A stretch of 46,016 bases of DNA from an uncultured Lachnospiraceae bacterium (GTDB taxonomy: Bacteria; Bacillota; Clostridia; Lachnospirales; Lachnospiraceae). The stretch is from assembly GCA_900317755.1 (NCBI GenBank), contig ONHZ01000068.1, forward strand, positions 1 to 46,016, written 5' to 3'. Shown piece by piece: positions 34,432-44,165 of this stretch (the stretch's first letter is position 1; each line of letters starts with the position of its first letter). Below the pieces are notes generated by a model. The model was not told where the DNA came from. It ran no database searches and worked only from the letters and a program-made list of their open reading frames with translations. Position numbers and translations under genes: made by a program.

Positions 34432-35307
34432 ATGAACGACATATTAAAAAGCATAAAATCCGATCAGCCGACGATTTCATTCGAGCTTTTCCCGCCAAAG
34501 CAGGAAGTTAATCTTGAGAAATACAAGGCAAAAGCAGAGCAGATAGCATCACTGAAGCCTGCATTTATCAGTGTGACTTACGGTGCAGGCGGTGGAACGA
34601 GCCGCTTTACGCTCGACATCGCAGACGATATCCAGAAGAAATATGATGTGCCAGCACTTGCTCATCTTACATGTGTTTCTACGCCAAAGGAAGATATTGA
34701 TTCATATCTGAAGAGTATGTCAGACCGAGGCCTTAAAAATATCATGGCTCTCCGTGGCGATATCCCGGAAGAAAATACAGACAGATCAAAGTGGGCATTC
34801 CAGCATGCGAGTGACCTCGCATCCTATATCCGTTCAAATGCAGATGTCGATGTGATCGGTGGCGCCTGCTATCCGGAAAAGCATCCTGAGTCTAAGAATA
34901 TGACCGAAGACATCAGGCACTTATATGACAAACAGGCAAGCGGAATCAATTTCCTCACGACACAGATGTTCTTTGACAACAATTTATTATTTAATTTCTT
35001 ATACAAGGCGCGTGAGAACGGTGTTACGATTCCTGTGATTCCTGGCATTATGCCTGTCACAAAGGCAAAACAGATCGAGAGAATTCTGAAACTTTCTCAG
35101 GCATTTTTGCCGAGAAGATTTGTATCAATCGTAGACCGCTTTGGCGATGACGAGAAGTCTATGCGCGAGGCTGGAATCGCATATGCAACTGACCAGATCA
35201 TCGACCTCTACGCAAATGGAATCAACCATGTACATATTTATGTCATGAATGATTATGAGGTTGCCAGCGCAATTATCAATAATGTGAAGGACATTCTTGG
35301 AAGATAA
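34432..35307 (+). CDS. metF: 5,10-Methylenetetrahydrofolate reductase
   Basis: 291 residues. The FAD enzyme makes 5-methyl-THF, the methyl donor for methionine synthesis (and a Wood-Ljungdahl step in acetogens). ISFELFPPK at the start, FISVTYGAGGGTS (FAD/folate site), AHLTCVS, IMALRGDIPE and QMFFDN are all family blocks. GTGAGG precedes ATG 34432. The MetH activation-domain gene follows after five bases, confirming a methionine-synthase context. Confidence 0.96.
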   Translation: MNDILKSIKSDQPTISFELFPPKQEVNLEKYKAKAEQIASLKPAFISVTYGAGGGTSRFTLDIADDIQKKYDVPALAHLTCVSTPKEDIDSYLKSMSDRGLKNIMALRGDIPEENTDRSKWAFQHASDLASYIRSNADVDVIGGACYPEKHPESKNMTEDIRHLYDKQASGINFLTTQMFFDNNLLFNFLYKARENGVTIPVIPGIMPVTKAKQIERILKLSQAFLPRRFVSIVDRFGDDEKSMREAGIAYATDQIIDLYANGINHVHIYVMNDYEVASAIINNVKDILGR

Positions 35308-35312
35308 AATCA

Positions 35313-35945
35313 ATGCCGCACGTAGAAAAAATAATAATAAATAAGGAAGATGTAAATATTTCGATAAAGAATATTCTGCTTTTTGCAGGATATCGGGTCT
35401 CGAGCCCTGAAGTGAACTATGCGACAAGGGCAAATGAAATAAAGGCAAGGATGGAAGCAGCATTCACGCCAAGAGCCTGCTACATTAAGGCAGCAATTGA
35501 CAACCGTGGTGAAGACTTTGTCGATGTCCTTGGCATGCACTTAGTTTCAAAGCCGCTTGCAGGACTACTCTCGCCCTGCGGCGAAGTCTATCTTTTCGCA
35601 GCGACTACTGGTGCAAATGTAGACAGGTTCTTAACAAAGGCAAAACATTCATCACCTGTTGACAATATGCTTGCGGATGCAGCAGGCTCAGCCGCCATCG
35701 AAGCCACCTGCGACTTCGTCGATTCCTACCTTGCAGATAAAGAAGGCAAAAAACTCTGCCAGCGCTTTTCACCGGGTTACTCCGAACTCAGCATTGACTG
35801 CCAGCCCTCCTTCCTCCATCTCCTCGATTCTGAGCGCGCCATCGGTCTCACGATTACCGACAGCATGATGATGGCACCGGTCAAATCCGTCACCGCAATC
35901 GTCGGGATTCCAAAAATTGCTGGAACAGAGAAATCACTTTACTGA
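35313..35945 (+). CDS. Stand-alone MetH reactivation (AdoMet-binding) domain protein
   Basis: 210 residues corresponding to the C-terminal domain of cobalamin-dependent methionine synthase, which uses SAM to rescue oxidised cob(II)alamin. The core blocks are RFSPGYSELSIDCQPSFLHLLDSERAIGLTITDSMMMAPVKSVTAIVG near residues 146-200, and KPLAGLLSPCGEVYLFAATTG upstream. No cobalamin- or homocysteine-binding domain is attached and no metH is nearby, so the main enzyme must be a shorter MetH encoded elsewhere. It is probably coupled to metF (GGAAG site in the metF end). Confidence 0.9.
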   Translation: MPHVEKIIINKEDVNISIKNILLFAGYRVSSPEVNYATRANEIKARMEAAFTPRACYIKAAIDNRGEDFVDVLGMHLVSKPLAGLLSPCGEVYLFAATTGANVDRFLTKAKHSSPVDNMLADAAGSAAIEATCDFVDSYLADKEGKKLCQRFSPGYSELSIDCQPSFLHLLDSERAIGLTITDSMMMAPVKSVTAIVGIPKIAGTEKSLY

Positions 35946-35982
35946 AAATTAATGTAATACGTGCGAGAGACAGTACTGTCCG

Positions 35983-36033
35983 TGCGGGAGCGAGTATATA
36001 GATGTACATTTTTTTGCGGGAGCGAGTATATAG
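35983..36033 (+). repeat. Pair of 19-base direct repeats, element E
   Basis: TGCGGGAGCGAGTATATAG occurs at 35983-36001 and again, identical, at 36015-36033 (32 bases apart). Its AGCGAGTATATA part also ends copy A (7712-7722). It lies between the MetH-domain gene and the GDPD gene. Confidence 0.75.
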
Positions 36034-36158
36034 TGCGAATTTACAAAAAATTGATGTGTATTTTTGCAGCTTTCGTTGTATAATACCCTATGAGTTGAGA
36101 AAAGAGAGAAAATCAGAACTTCTACCCGACAATAGAGAGATTGAGGAGGGCATCGAAA

Positions 36159-37043
36159 ATGATATTCGTTACATTTTTTAAGTTCATAGGTGCAATAATC
36201 GTATATTTATTTATGATCACGCCGCGTCTTTTTCACAGACCCGTCCGTAAGGCGTTCAATGAAAAGAAATTCTTTGCCCATCGCGGGCTTTTTGATAATA
36301 TGACAGATGCTCCCGAAAACTCACGCAAGGCTTTCGAGAAAGCAGTAGAAAAGGGCTTCGGTATCGAGCTTGATGTCCAGCTTACAAAGGACAATGTTCC
36401 TGTAGTTTTTCATGATTTCACATTAAAGAGAGTATGTGGCGTCGAAGGACATGTTCATGATTTTACTTATGACGAACTTCAGAAATACCACCTGATGAAT
36501 TCTGATGAAACGATTCCTACATTCCCGGAAGTATTGGAAATAATAGATGGAAGGGTTCCGATGATCGTCGAACTGAAGATGCACTTTCTTGAGTTCGACT
36601 GCTGCAGAAGAGCCGCTGAGAGTCTTGATGGCTATAAGGGCGACTATGTCATAGAGTCATTCAATCCGCTTGCGCTCTGCTGGTACAGAAACGTGCATCC
36701 GGAGGTCGTAAGGGGTCAGCTTTCCGAGAATTTCTTTAAGGACAAGTCAGTTCCAAAGCCGGCAAGACCATTCTGCTATCTGCTTTCCCTGCTCCTTTCG
36801 AATTTTGCTACGAAGCCTGATTTTATCGCATACAATCATCACTGCAAGAGCAATATTTCTTTCAAGCTCTGCAGATTGCTTTTTAAGCCTGTTACTGCAG
36901 CCTGGACGATCAGAAGTCAGGAGGATATCGAAAAGGCCAGCGATTCATTTGATGTATTTATATTTGAGAATTTCGTCCCTGAGATTTCTGATGCGGGAAA
37001 AATTGTTTCATACGACAATACACCCCGTGCTGAGACGGCATGA
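36159..37043 (+). CDS. Glycerophosphodiester phosphodiesterase family protein
   Basis: 294 residues from ATG 36159; GAGGAGGG is about eight bases upstream, and a longer frame from TTG 36141 would include that site. An N-terminal membrane segment (about 4-22) is followed by the GDPD TIM barrel: FFAHRGLFDN, APENSRKAFEKAVEKGFGIELDVQLTKDNVPVVFHDFTLKRVCG holds the metal and catalytic residues, and PTFPEVLEIIDGRVPMIVELK continues it. It probably releases glycerol-3-phosphate from lipid head groups or teichoic-acid material at the membrane. A TATAAT at 36079-36084 is the likely -10. Confidence 0.92.
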   Translation: MIFVTFFKFIGAIIVYLFMITPRLFHRPVRKAFNEKKFFAHRGLFDNMTDAPENSRKAFEKAVEKGFGIELDVQLTKDNVPVVFHDFTLKRVCGVEGHVHDFTYDELQKYHLMNSDETIPTFPEVLEIIDGRVPMIVELKMHFLEFDCCRRAAESLDGYKGDYVIESFNPLALCWYRNVHPEVVRGQLSENFFKDKSVPKPARPFCYLLSLLLSNFATKPDFIAYNHHCKSNISFKLCRLLFKPVTAAWTIRSQEDIEKASDSFDVFIFENFVPEISDAGKIVSYDNTPRAETA

Positions 37044-37076
37044 TTTATTAGCATCTTACGAATAATGATATATTGC

Positions 37077-37109
37077 AAAAAAAACACCGTATATCTTTGT
37101 GATATGCGG
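37077..37109 (-). terminator. Terminator of the XRE regulator gene
   Basis: On the minus strand CCGCATATC and GATATACGG form a 9-bp stem (one G-T pair) with a 5-base loop, followed by TG and eight T (37084-37077). On the plus strand it is followed by only four T, so it may weakly serve the GDPD gene. Confidence 0.8.
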
Positions 37110-37154
37110 CGCTTTTCGTTATGAACAATTGTGGTTGTATATTTATTATTTATA

Positions 37155-37514
37155 TCAGGCGGCTTCGGCATACTTCCTGTAAAGAGCGCGATATTTTGTG
37201 AATACCGAAAGACCGAAAAGACTGAAATCATTGAGCATTTCACCATCGGGAATCCTACTCATTATTTTTTTTTTCGAAAGGCCTAATATGTAATCAGTGG
37301 AGACATGATATAGTTTTGCGAGCTTCATCAGATGTTTGATAGGAAGTTCGACCTTGCCTCGCTCATATTCCGAATATGTGTGCTGTGAAATGCCCAGATA
37401 TTTTGCAACGACTTCCTGTGTCAAATCATGGTCTTCACGGAGGTCACGCATCATTGGAATGTATAATTTGCCTGTATCAGGGTTCCTTTTTGCAAGTTTG
37501 ACATTTTTTATCAT
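37155..37514 (-). CDS. XRE-family helix-turn-helix regulator
   Basis: 119 residues. The helix-turn-helix is LTQEVVAKYLGISQHTYSEYERGKVELPIKHLMKLAKLYHVSTDYILG at about 32-79, preceded by a 25-residue N-terminal extension and followed by a 40-residue tail (FTKYRALYRKYAEAA) that may mediate oligomer contacts. It binds DNA, probably as a dimer; targets are unknown. ftsH is divergent, sharing a 231-base intergenic region, so control of ftsH is conceivable but not shown. Confidence 0.9.
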   Translation of the reverse strand: MIKNVKLAKRNPDTGKLYIPMMRDLREDHDLTQEVVAKYLGISQHTYSEYERGKVELPIKHLMKLAKLYHVSTDYILGLSKKKIMSRIPDGEMLNDFSLFGLSVFTKYRALYRKYAEAA

Positions 37515-37745
37515 AAAATCGCCTCAACTATTCTTTAAAGAACTTAGAACTTTTATTCACAGAACAAACATACCATTTTTGTTATGAAATATTGGAATTT
37601 AGTATATATCTGTAATAAATTAATTTTTCTTATCGAACGCTGTATGCTTTTTTTGTGAAATTCATATAGCACACTTGAATATTATTTAAAGAAATGATAA
37701 AAATAACTTTGGCATAGTTTATGTTTTTAGTTTGGAAGTAACATT

Positions 37746-39983
37746 ATGAACGATAGCGGAAACAATAATCAGAATCCAAACAATAAGAACAACAATAATC
37801 AGTCTGTTCTTATTTTTGTTCTGTTTACATTGATTGCTCTGGCTATTACGAGCTTTATTTATAATTCTGCCGGGCAAAGCACGACAAAAGAAATTACTTA
37901 TTCGAAGTTTTTGAAGATTGTCGAAGAAGATAAAGTTAAATCAGTTGTTTTTGATTCTGACAAGATTTCTATTACACTAAAGGATGATGCGACGCTTGAC
38001 GGAGATTCATCTAAGTCTGACGCTTATTATGAGACGACAGGTTCGAAACTTCGGATTAAATATTACACAATTTATCTGAATGATCCGGATCTGCTTCCTT
38101 TATTAAAGGATCATAATGTTGAAATCAGGGCAAAGGGCTCTGATTCCACATCCATGATTATCCTGAATATTCTGAGCTTCGTCATACCGCTTGTCATTCT
38201 CTGGATTATCTTTGGCGTTGCCATGCGTCATATGGGAAATGGCACGTTTGGCGTCGGGAAGAGCAATGCAAAGGTATATGTCCAGAAGAAGACCGGCGTC
38301 ACATTTGCTGATGTCGCCGGACAGGATGAGGCAAAGGAGAGCCTGAAGGAAGTCGTGGATTTCCTTCACAATCCGCAGAAATATACGATGATCGGTGCGA
38401 AGCTTCCGAAGGGCGCACTTCTTGTCGGCCCTCCTGGAACTGGTAAGACGCTTCTTGCAAAGGCAGTTGCAGGCGAGGCAGGCGTTCCATTCTTCTCACT
38501 TGCAGGTTCTGACTTCGTTGAGATGTTCGTCGGTGTCGGCGCATCCCGTGTCCGTGATCTTTTCCGTGAGGCTGAAAAAGCTGCACCCTGCATTATTTTC
38601 ATAGATGAGATTGATGCCATCGGCAAGAGCCGTGATTCGAGATTCGGCGGTGGCAATGATGAGCGTGAGCAGACATTGAACCAACTCCTTGCTGAGATGG
38701 ATGGTTTTGATTCAAACAAGGGTATTCTCATTCTAGCCGCAACGAACCGTCCTGAAGTTCTCGATAAAGCACTTCTTCGTCCAGGCCGTTTCGATCGTAG
38801 AATCATTGTTGACAGACCTGATTTCAAGGGACGTCTTGAGACACTCAAGGTTCATTCAAAGGATGTTCTGATGGATGAGTCAGTCGACCTTGAGGCAATC
38901 GCTATGGCAAGTGCAGGTCTCGTTGGTTCTGACCTTGCAAATATTATTAATGAAGCAGCCATCAATGCTGTAAAGCATAAGAGGCAGTTCGTTTCACAGG
39001 ATGATCTCTTCGAGGCATTCGAGCTTGTTGCCGTCGGCGGTTCTGAAAGAAAAGATCATGCGATGAGTGACAAGGAAAGGAAGATCGTTTCCTACCACGA
39101 AGTCGGCCACGCACTTGTATCCGCACTGCAGAAGCATACCGAGCCGGTTCAGAAGATTACTATTGTACCTCGTACGATGGGTGCACTTGGTTATACACTG
39201 CAGACGCCTGAAGAGGAGAAATTCCTTGAGACAGAGGATGAACTCCTTGCAAAGATTACGACATTCATGGCAGGCCGTGCAGCAGAAGTATTGGTATTCA
39301 ATTCCGCCACAAGCGGTGCCGCAAACGATATTGAACAGGCAACAAGCATTGCAAGAAATATGGTCACACGTTTTGGTATGTCAAAGAAATTCGGCATGAT
39401 GGGACTTGCCACAGTTTCTGACCAGTACCTTGAAGGCAGGGCACAGCTTACCTGCGGTGAGCAGACTGCAAGTGAAGTCGACAGCGTCGTAAATCAGATG
39501 ATTTCTGATGCCTATGATAGGGCAATGAAGCTCCTCAAGGACAATCGTGAAGCCCTCGACAAGATTTCTGATTACCTCTATGAGAAAGAGACAATCACCG
39601 GCAAGGAATTTATGAAGATGCTGCATGACATCACCGGCATCGAGATCGAGCCGTCTGAGCTTGAGAAGAAGGAAGAAGAGAAGCGGAAGAAAGCTGAGGA
39701 AGAAAAGAAGGCTAAAGAGGCTGAGGCACAGGCCGCACAGAATGGTGTTCCTGTAAACCAGACTGCTGGACCGGTCATCAACATGCCGCCACCAGTGTCA
39801 AATACTTCTTCATCTGATCAGGGAATGTCAGCAATCGAAAGATTCAAGCGAAAGAAAGCGGAAGAGCCGGCACCGCCAGTGAATACGGATCCGGAAGCAG
39901 CGCCTGAAAAAGACGAGCCGGAAACAGAGACTGCAGATACAGAAACTGATCAAAATGAAGACAGCAACTCCGATGATGAGTAA
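37746..39983 (+). CDS. ftsH: ATP-dependent zinc metalloprotease FtsH
   Basis: 745 residues. This membrane AAA protease degrades unassembled membrane proteins and regulators. An Asn-rich N-terminus (residues 2-19) is followed by membrane segments at about 20-40 and 137-158 around an outside domain. Walker A GPPGTGKT is at 228-235, Walker [12 protein letters not shown] near 283-293, the second region of homology ends RPGRFDRRI, and the zinc motif HEVGH is at 451-455. The last ~110 residues are an unusually long charged tail (Lys/Glu, then Pro/Glu/Asp). GGAAG precedes the ATG. A weak TTGAAT-17-TAAAAA with TG (37675-37703) may be the promoter. Confidence 0.97.
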   Translation: MNDSGNNNQNPNNKNNNNQSVLIFVLFTLIALAITSFIYNSAGQSTTKEITYSKFLKIVEEDKVKSVVFDSDKISITLKDDATLDGDSSKSDAYYETTGSKLRIKYYTIYLNDPDLLPLLKDHNVEIRAKGSDSTSMIILNILSFVIPLVILWIIFGVAMRHMGNGTFGVGKSNAKVYVQKKTGVTFADVAGQDEAKESLKEVVDFLHNPQKYTMIGAKLPKGALLVGPPGTGKTLLAKAVAGEAGVPFFSLAGSDFVEMFVGVGASRVRDLFREAEKAAPCIIFIDEIDAIGKSRDSRFGGGNDEREQTLNQLLAEMDGFDSNKGILILAATNRPEVLDKALLRPGRFDRRIIVDRPDFKGRLETLKVHSKDVLMDESVDLEAIAMASAGLVGSDLANIINEAAINAVKHKRQFVSQDDLFEAFELVAVGGSERKDHAMSDKERKIVSYHEVGHALVSALQKHTEPVQKITIVPRTMGALGYTLQTPEEEKFLETEDELLAKITTFMAGRAAEVLVFNSATSGAANDIEQATSIARNMVTRFGMSKKFGMMGLATVSDQYLEGRAQLTCGEQTASEVDSVVNQMISDAYDRAMKLLKDNREALDKISDYLYEKETITGKEFMKMLHDITGIEIEPSELEKKEEEKRKKAEEEKKAKEAEAQAAQNGVPVNQTAGPVINMPPPVSNTSSSDQGMSAIERFKRKKAEEPAPPVNTDPEAAPEKDEPETETADTETDQNEDSNSDDE

Positions 39984-39996
39984 ATAAATTATTATG

Positions 39997-40026
39997 ATAT
40001 GCACTGCATGGTCAGTGCATATTTTT
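39997..40026 (+). terminator. Rho-independent terminator of ftsH
   Basis: ATATGCACTG and CAGTGCATAT form a perfect 10-bp stem with a 6-base loop and are followed by four T. Confidence 0.9.
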
Positions 40027-40044
40027 ATCACTAGAATTTACAGT

Positions 40045-40068
40045 CAAACTCGAGCGCGAGCGAGTTTG
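40045..40068. repeat. Palindrome directly before uvrC
   Basis: CAAACTCG and CGAGTTTG are exact inverted copies around AGCGCGAG. The right arm ends 11 bases before the uvrC ATG, so the hairpin would crowd its ribosome site. CGAGCGAGTTTG resembles the end motifs of the larger elements. Confidence 0.6.
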
Positions 40069-40079
40069 CGGAAAATAAA

Positions 40080-41930
40080 ATGTTTAATATAGACGAAGAA
40101 TTGAAAAAGCTCCCGAATTCACCGGGCGTATATATCATGCACGACAGCTCTGACGCGATCATTTATGTCGGCAAGGCGAAGAGCCTTACGAAGCGGGTGC
40201 ACCAGTACTTCCAGCCTTCGCATGACGAAGGCATAAAGAAAAAGCAGATGGTCGAGCACATCGCATATTTTGAGTACATTGTCGTAGACTCCGAGCTTGA
40301 GGCACTGGTTCTCGAGAACAATCTCATTAAGGAGCACCGGCCAAAGTATAATACCCTGCTTCGCGATGACAAGACATACCCGTATATCAAAGTGACGCTC
40401 GAGGAGGATTTCCCACGGGTGATGTTTTCCCGCAGGATGAAGAAAGACCAGAATAAATACTTCGGCCCGTTTACATCTGCAGATTCTGTACGCGAGACGA
40501 TTGATCTTGTGCAGAAGCTGTATCAGCTTCGCACATGCAACAGAAAATTTCCTGAGTGCATTGGCAAGGAGCGTCCCTGCCTCAATTACGATATGAAGCA
40601 GTGCTGCGGTCCGTGCACTGGCCATGTGACGAAGGAAGAATACAGGGCGCATGTCGATAAGGCAATCTCCTTTCTTTCCGGGAATTATCATGAAGAGGAA
40701 GAAAATCTTCTTTCAAAGATGAATGCGGCATCGGAGCGGCTTGACTTTGAGCAGGCCGCAAAGTACAGGGATCTGCTTGAGGCTGTGCGTTTCTGTATGA
40801 ATAAGCAGAAGATCACATCATCTGATGAAGAAGACAGGGACATTGTAGCGCTTGCACACGATGATGAAGATGCCGTCATCCAGGTATTTTTCATACGAAA
40901 CGGCAGGATGATTGGGCGCGATCATTACCATATGGCAATCAATGTCGAGGACGAGACCACATCACTTATTGCTTCGTTCATAAGGCAGTATTACAGCGGC
41001 ACACCCTTTATACCGCATGAGATTTTCGTTCAGGAAAATATTCCTGAGAAAAAAGTAATTGAAGAGTGGCTCACAGATAAGCGTGAGAAGCCTGTCCACA
41101 TCGTAACACCTGTCCGTGGCAATAAGGAAAAATTGGTAGCTCTTGCGGAGAAGAATGCGGCGCTTATTCTTTCGCAGGACAAGGAAAGAATAAAGCGTGA
41201 AGAGGGCAGGACGATTGGTGCGATGAAGGAAATCTCTGAGCTTCTTCATATACCGAATCTTTCGCGAATGGAAGCCTATGATATCAGTAATACGTCCGGA
41301 TTTAATTCTGTCGGCTCGATGGTCGTTTTTGAAAATGGAAAGCCGAAGCGTTCTGACTACAGGAAGTTCAGGCTGAAAACTGTTGAAGGACCAAATGATT
41401 ATGCTTCGATGCGTGAGGTGCTGACGAGAAGATTTCTGCACGGGGAGAAGGAACTGGAGGAGAATACCATCACATCCTTTTCCAAGTTTCCCGACATTAT
41501 CATGATGGATGGCGGCAAGGGACAGGTCAATATTGCAGAGCAGGTGCTTTATGATCTTGGACTTCACATTCCTGTTGCAGGTATGGTGAAGGATGACCAT
41601 CACAGGACGAGAGGAATTTATTATCATAATGAGGAGCTGCCTATAGACCGCTCATCAGAAGGTTTCAAACTGATTACCAGGCTGCAGGATGAGGCACACC
41701 GATTCGCGATTGAATATCACAGGTCACTCCGTTCAAAGGAACAGGTGCATTCATTTCTTGAGGACATTGAAGGTATTGGCCCTAAGCGCCGCAGGGCATT
41801 GATGCGCGAATTCGATTCGGCGCTTGACATGGAAAAATGCTCGGTCGAAGACTTCATGAAGCTCCCTGAGATGGACAGGAAGTCGAGCGAGGCTCTGTAT
41901 GCTTATTTCCACAAAGACAGCCAGTCCTGA
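40080..41930 (+). CDS. uvrC: UvrABC excinuclease subunit C
   Basis: 616 residues. UvrC makes both cuts around bulky DNA lesions. The N-terminal GIY-YIG nuclease domain has SPGVYIMHDSSDAIIYVGKAKSLTKRV. A Cys cluster follows (CNRKFPECIGKERPCLNYDMKQCCGPC). The UVR motif for UvrB contact is LLSKMNAASERLDFEQAAKYRDLLEA. The RNase H-like C-terminal nuclease has MEAYDISNTSG and IIMMDGGKGQVN, and a helix-hairpin-helix pair closes the protein (EDIEGIGPKRRRALMREF). The SD is poor (GCGGA) and overlaps a palindrome. A strong terminator follows, so it is a single-gene unit. Confidence 0.97.
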   Translation: MFNIDEELKKLPNSPGVYIMHDSSDAIIYVGKAKSLTKRVHQYFQPSHDEGIKKKQMVEHIAYFEYIVVDSELEALVLENNLIKEHRPKYNTLLRDDKTYPYIKVTLEEDFPRVMFSRRMKKDQNKYFGPFTSADSVRETIDLVQKLYQLRTCNRKFPECIGKERPCLNYDMKQCCGPCTGHVTKEEYRAHVDKAISFLSGNYHEEEENLLSKMNAASERLDFEQAAKYRDLLEAVRFCMNKQKITSSDEEDRDIVALAHDDEDAVIQVFFIRNGRMIGRDHYHMAINVEDETTSLIASFIRQYYSGTPFIPHEIFVQENIPEKKVIEEWLTDKREKPVHIVTPVRGNKEKLVALAEKNAALILSQDKERIKREEGRTIGAMKEISELLHIPNLSRMEAYDISNTSGFNSVGSMVVFENGKPKRSDYRKFRLKTVEGPNDYASMREVLTRRFLHGEKELEENTITSFSKFPDIIMMDGGKGQVNIAEQVLYDLGLHIPVAGMVKDDHHRTRGIYYHNEELPIDRSSEGFKLITRLQDEAHRFAIEYHRSLRSKEQVHSFLEDIEGIGPKRRRALMREFDSALDMEKCSVEDFMKLPEMDRKSSEALYAYFHKDSQS

Positions 41931-41956
41931 TGCGATTCTTGTGGATTGTTATTATC

Positions 41957-42007
41957 AATATGCATTGGCACAAATTTCAATTGCTGCCGATGCATATTAT
42001 TTTTTTT
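41957..42007 (+). terminator. Rho-independent terminator of uvrC
   Basis: AATATGCATTGGC (41957-41969) pairs with GCCGATGCATATT (41986-41998) over 13 positions including one G-T, with a 16-base loop, then A and eight T. The rest of 42008-42225 holds no recognised element. Confidence 0.88.
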
Positions 42008-42225
42008 GCTCAATGCTGTGGCTGTTTTTGAATATCCTGCAAAGAAGCTGTTCAAAAAATTATTTTGATAATTTAAAAATATTTAAGTTTGCTTTAAGTT
42101 TCATTTCTTATTATGTCCGCATAAAGATAAGAGATGAAACTTATCTTTTTTGAACTAATTTGAAAACAGAATTACAAAATACATATTGAATGAAAAAATA
42201 TGCAGATTTGAAAGGGACAGAGATT

Positions 42226-42993
42226 ATGGCAAATATATATACATTTAAAAGAACAGAAATGAAATACAGGCTCACGAAGGATCAGTATGATGAGTTCATT
42301 GAAAGAGTGATGGAGCACCTGGTTCCAGATGAGCATCCGGTTTCTGAAATCCACAATATTTATTATGATACACCGGATTATCGGTTAATTCGCACGTCAC
42401 TTGAGAAGCCATATTACAAGGAAAAATTAAGGCTGCGTACATACGGAATACCGACTAATTATTCTGCATCATTTCTTGAAATAAAGAAGAAAGTTGATGG
42501 AATAGTCTATAAGAGAAGGATCGAGCTTCCATACGGCAGAGCTTTTTCATACATGAATTTCAATGAGCCGATTTCAACGCAGAGCCAGATTGCAAAGGAA
42601 ATCGAATACTTCAAAGCGTTTTATTCAAACCTGATGCCAAAGATGGTCATAAATTATAACCGAGAGGCATATGTCGCAAAGGATGATCCGGATTTCCGCA
42701 TTACTTTTGACTACGACATTACATACAGGACAGACAACCTTGATCTGAAGAAGGACTTAGGCGGTGAAAGGCTTCTTCCGGAGGGCGAGTATCTGATGGA
42801 AATTAAGACCTCAAAGGCGATACCACTTTACCTCGTAAATGTCTTAAACAAGATGGGACTTTATAAGACGACATTTTCGAAGTACGGCGAGGGCTATACG
42901 AGGGAGTTCATCAAGGCGGGGCTTTCACTTGTTGCAGCAGGGCAGGCTGCTTCGGCATCCCAGAGGTCGAGACAGAATCTCGCCTATGTGTGA
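42226..42993 (+). CDS. VTC-domain (polyphosphate polymerase-like) protein
   Basis: 255 residues from ATG 42226, which has AAAGGGAC before it; a longer frame from 42190 lacks a ribosome site. The sequence is the CYTH-like tunnel domain of VTC proteins: FKRTEMKYRLTKDQYDEF, HNIYYDTPDYRLIRTSLEKPYYKEKLRLRTYG, FLEIKKKVDGIVYKRRI, NYNREAYVAKDDPDFRITFDYDITYR and GEYLMEIKTSKAIPLYLV carry the alternating basic and acidic residues that bind triphosphate and metal. Eukaryotic VTC4 makes polyphosphate; the bacterial proteins are presumed similar but often occur with CotH or DUF4956 genes. Here the neighbour is a phosphodiester glycosidase. Confidence 0.88.
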   Translation: MANIYTFKRTEMKYRLTKDQYDEFIERVMEHLVPDEHPVSEIHNIYYDTPDYRLIRTSLEKPYYKEKLRLRTYGIPTNYSASFLEIKKKVDGIVYKRRIELPYGRAFSYMNFNEPISTQSQIAKEIEYFKAFYSNLMPKMVINYNREAYVAKDDPDFRITFDYDITYRTDNLDLKKDLGGERLLPEGEYLMEIKTSKAIPLYLVNVLNKMGLYKTTFSKYGEGYTREFIKAGLSLVAAGQAASASQRSRQNLAYV

Positions 42994-43145
42994 TGTCACA
43001 TTTGATTTTGGCCAGGCTAATGTAGATACAATTTCTAAAAAATAGACTGGTAATATCTGTGAAGCTTGCAAGCTTAACTTTTGAAAATTTTGAAATGGCA
43101 TAATATATTTTGCAGGCTGCCAATGGCGGCAGGATGGAGACAGGA

Positions 43146-44165
43146 ATGAATTCAAAGAAGAAAAAAATAAAACTTTATCCGATCATATTTTCAATTATCC
43201 TTCTAGGCTATTCGCTTTTTACGGTACTTGATACCTTCGTAATTGCGCATGATACTGTGAAGCTCTCAGAAGTGACAAGTACGGATTCTGCAAGTACCGG
43301 GATTACGACGACGGCGTCGACAACAGGAAGCAATTCGTCTGATACATCATTAACTGCTTCTACTGATTCGGCAACATCATCTGATTCAACGGGCACGAGC
43401 TCTGATTCGAGCACAGCTTCAGATGCGACAGTCACGGACTCTACCTACGAAGCGGACGGCGTGAAGATTACGATTACGACAAAGGTCGTCGACAATACAA
43501 CAGTGTACATTGCAGATATTTACCTTGACGATCCGTCAAAGCTTCTGAGCGGTCTTGCCAATGACACACTAGGCAGAAATGTTTCAGACACCACAAGCAA
43601 TATTGCATCGGATGTTGGAGCAATTCTCGCGATCAATGGTGACTATTATGGCTTCAGGGACACAGGCTACTGCATGAGAAATGGGTACCTGTACCGGAGC
43701 ACAAAGACATCCGATGACCAGGAAGACCTTGTTGTTTATTCAGATGGCACGATGGCAATCATAAATGAAGGCGACGTGACCGCCGAAGAGCTGCAAAGCG
43801 CAGGCGCGACACAGATCTATTCCTTCGGACCTGCACTCGTAAACAATGGCAAGATTTCAGTTTCGGAAAATGAAGAAATCAGTGGCAAGTCGATGACTTC
43901 GAATCCAAGGACAGCAATTGGCATGGTTTCAACCGGGCATTATGTGATGGTAGTTTCTGACGGCAGGACTTCAGAGAGCGAAGGACTTTCACTATATGAG
44001 CTTGCCGAGGTAATGCAGGATGCTGGCTGCACAGTCGCATATAATCTCGACGGCGGCGGCTCATCGACGATGGTATTTAACGGTACAGTCATAAACAAGC
44101 CTACAACAAATGGCAACAGAATTTCCGAAAGAGCAGTGTCAGACATAATCTACATTGCCCAGTAA
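43146..44165 (+). CDS. Exported phosphodiester glycosidase family (NAGPA-like) protein
   Basis: 339 residues from ATG 43146, which has GGAG six bases upstream. After a Lys-rich start, one membrane segment or uncleaved signal (about 10-33) leads to a Ser/Thr/Asp-rich linker (about 45-105), then the catalytic domain: DVGAILAINGDYYGFRDTGYCMRNGYLYR, TQIYSFGPALVNNGKI, NPRTAIGMVSTGHYVMVVSDGR and CTVAYNLDGGGSSTMVFNG, the NAGPA (DUF2233) signatures. Members cleave sugar-phosphodiester bonds, probably in envelope glycopolymers. It lies 152 bases after the VTC gene and probably acts at the cell surface. Confidence 0.92.
   Translation: MNSKKKKIKLYPIIFSIILLGYSLFTVLDTFVIAHDTVKLSEVTSTDSASTGITTTASTTGSNSSDTSLTASTDSATSSDSTGTSSDSSTASDATVTDSTYEADGVKITITTKVVDNTTVYIADIYLDDPSKLLSGLANDTLGRNVSDTTSNIASDVGAILAINGDYYGFRDTGYCMRNGYLYRSTKTSDDQEDLVVYSDGTMAIINEGDVTAEELQSAGATQIYSFGPALVNNGKISVSENEEISGKSMTSNPRTAIGMVSTGHYVMVVSDGRTSESEGLSLYELAEVMQDAGCTVAYNLDGGGSSTMVFNGTVINKPTTNGNRISERAVSDIIYIAQ

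Noticed and set aside
40962-41627. Minus-strand open frame of about 221 codons in uvrC
   Set aside because: It lies fully inside uvrC, has no ribosome site and no recognisable domain; a shadow of biased codon use.
42989-43000. TGTGATGTCACA as a Crp/Fnr-type site
   Set aside because: It overlaps the stop of the VTC gene and has a 2-base spacer instead of the 6 of Crp; no promoter sits at a suitable distance.
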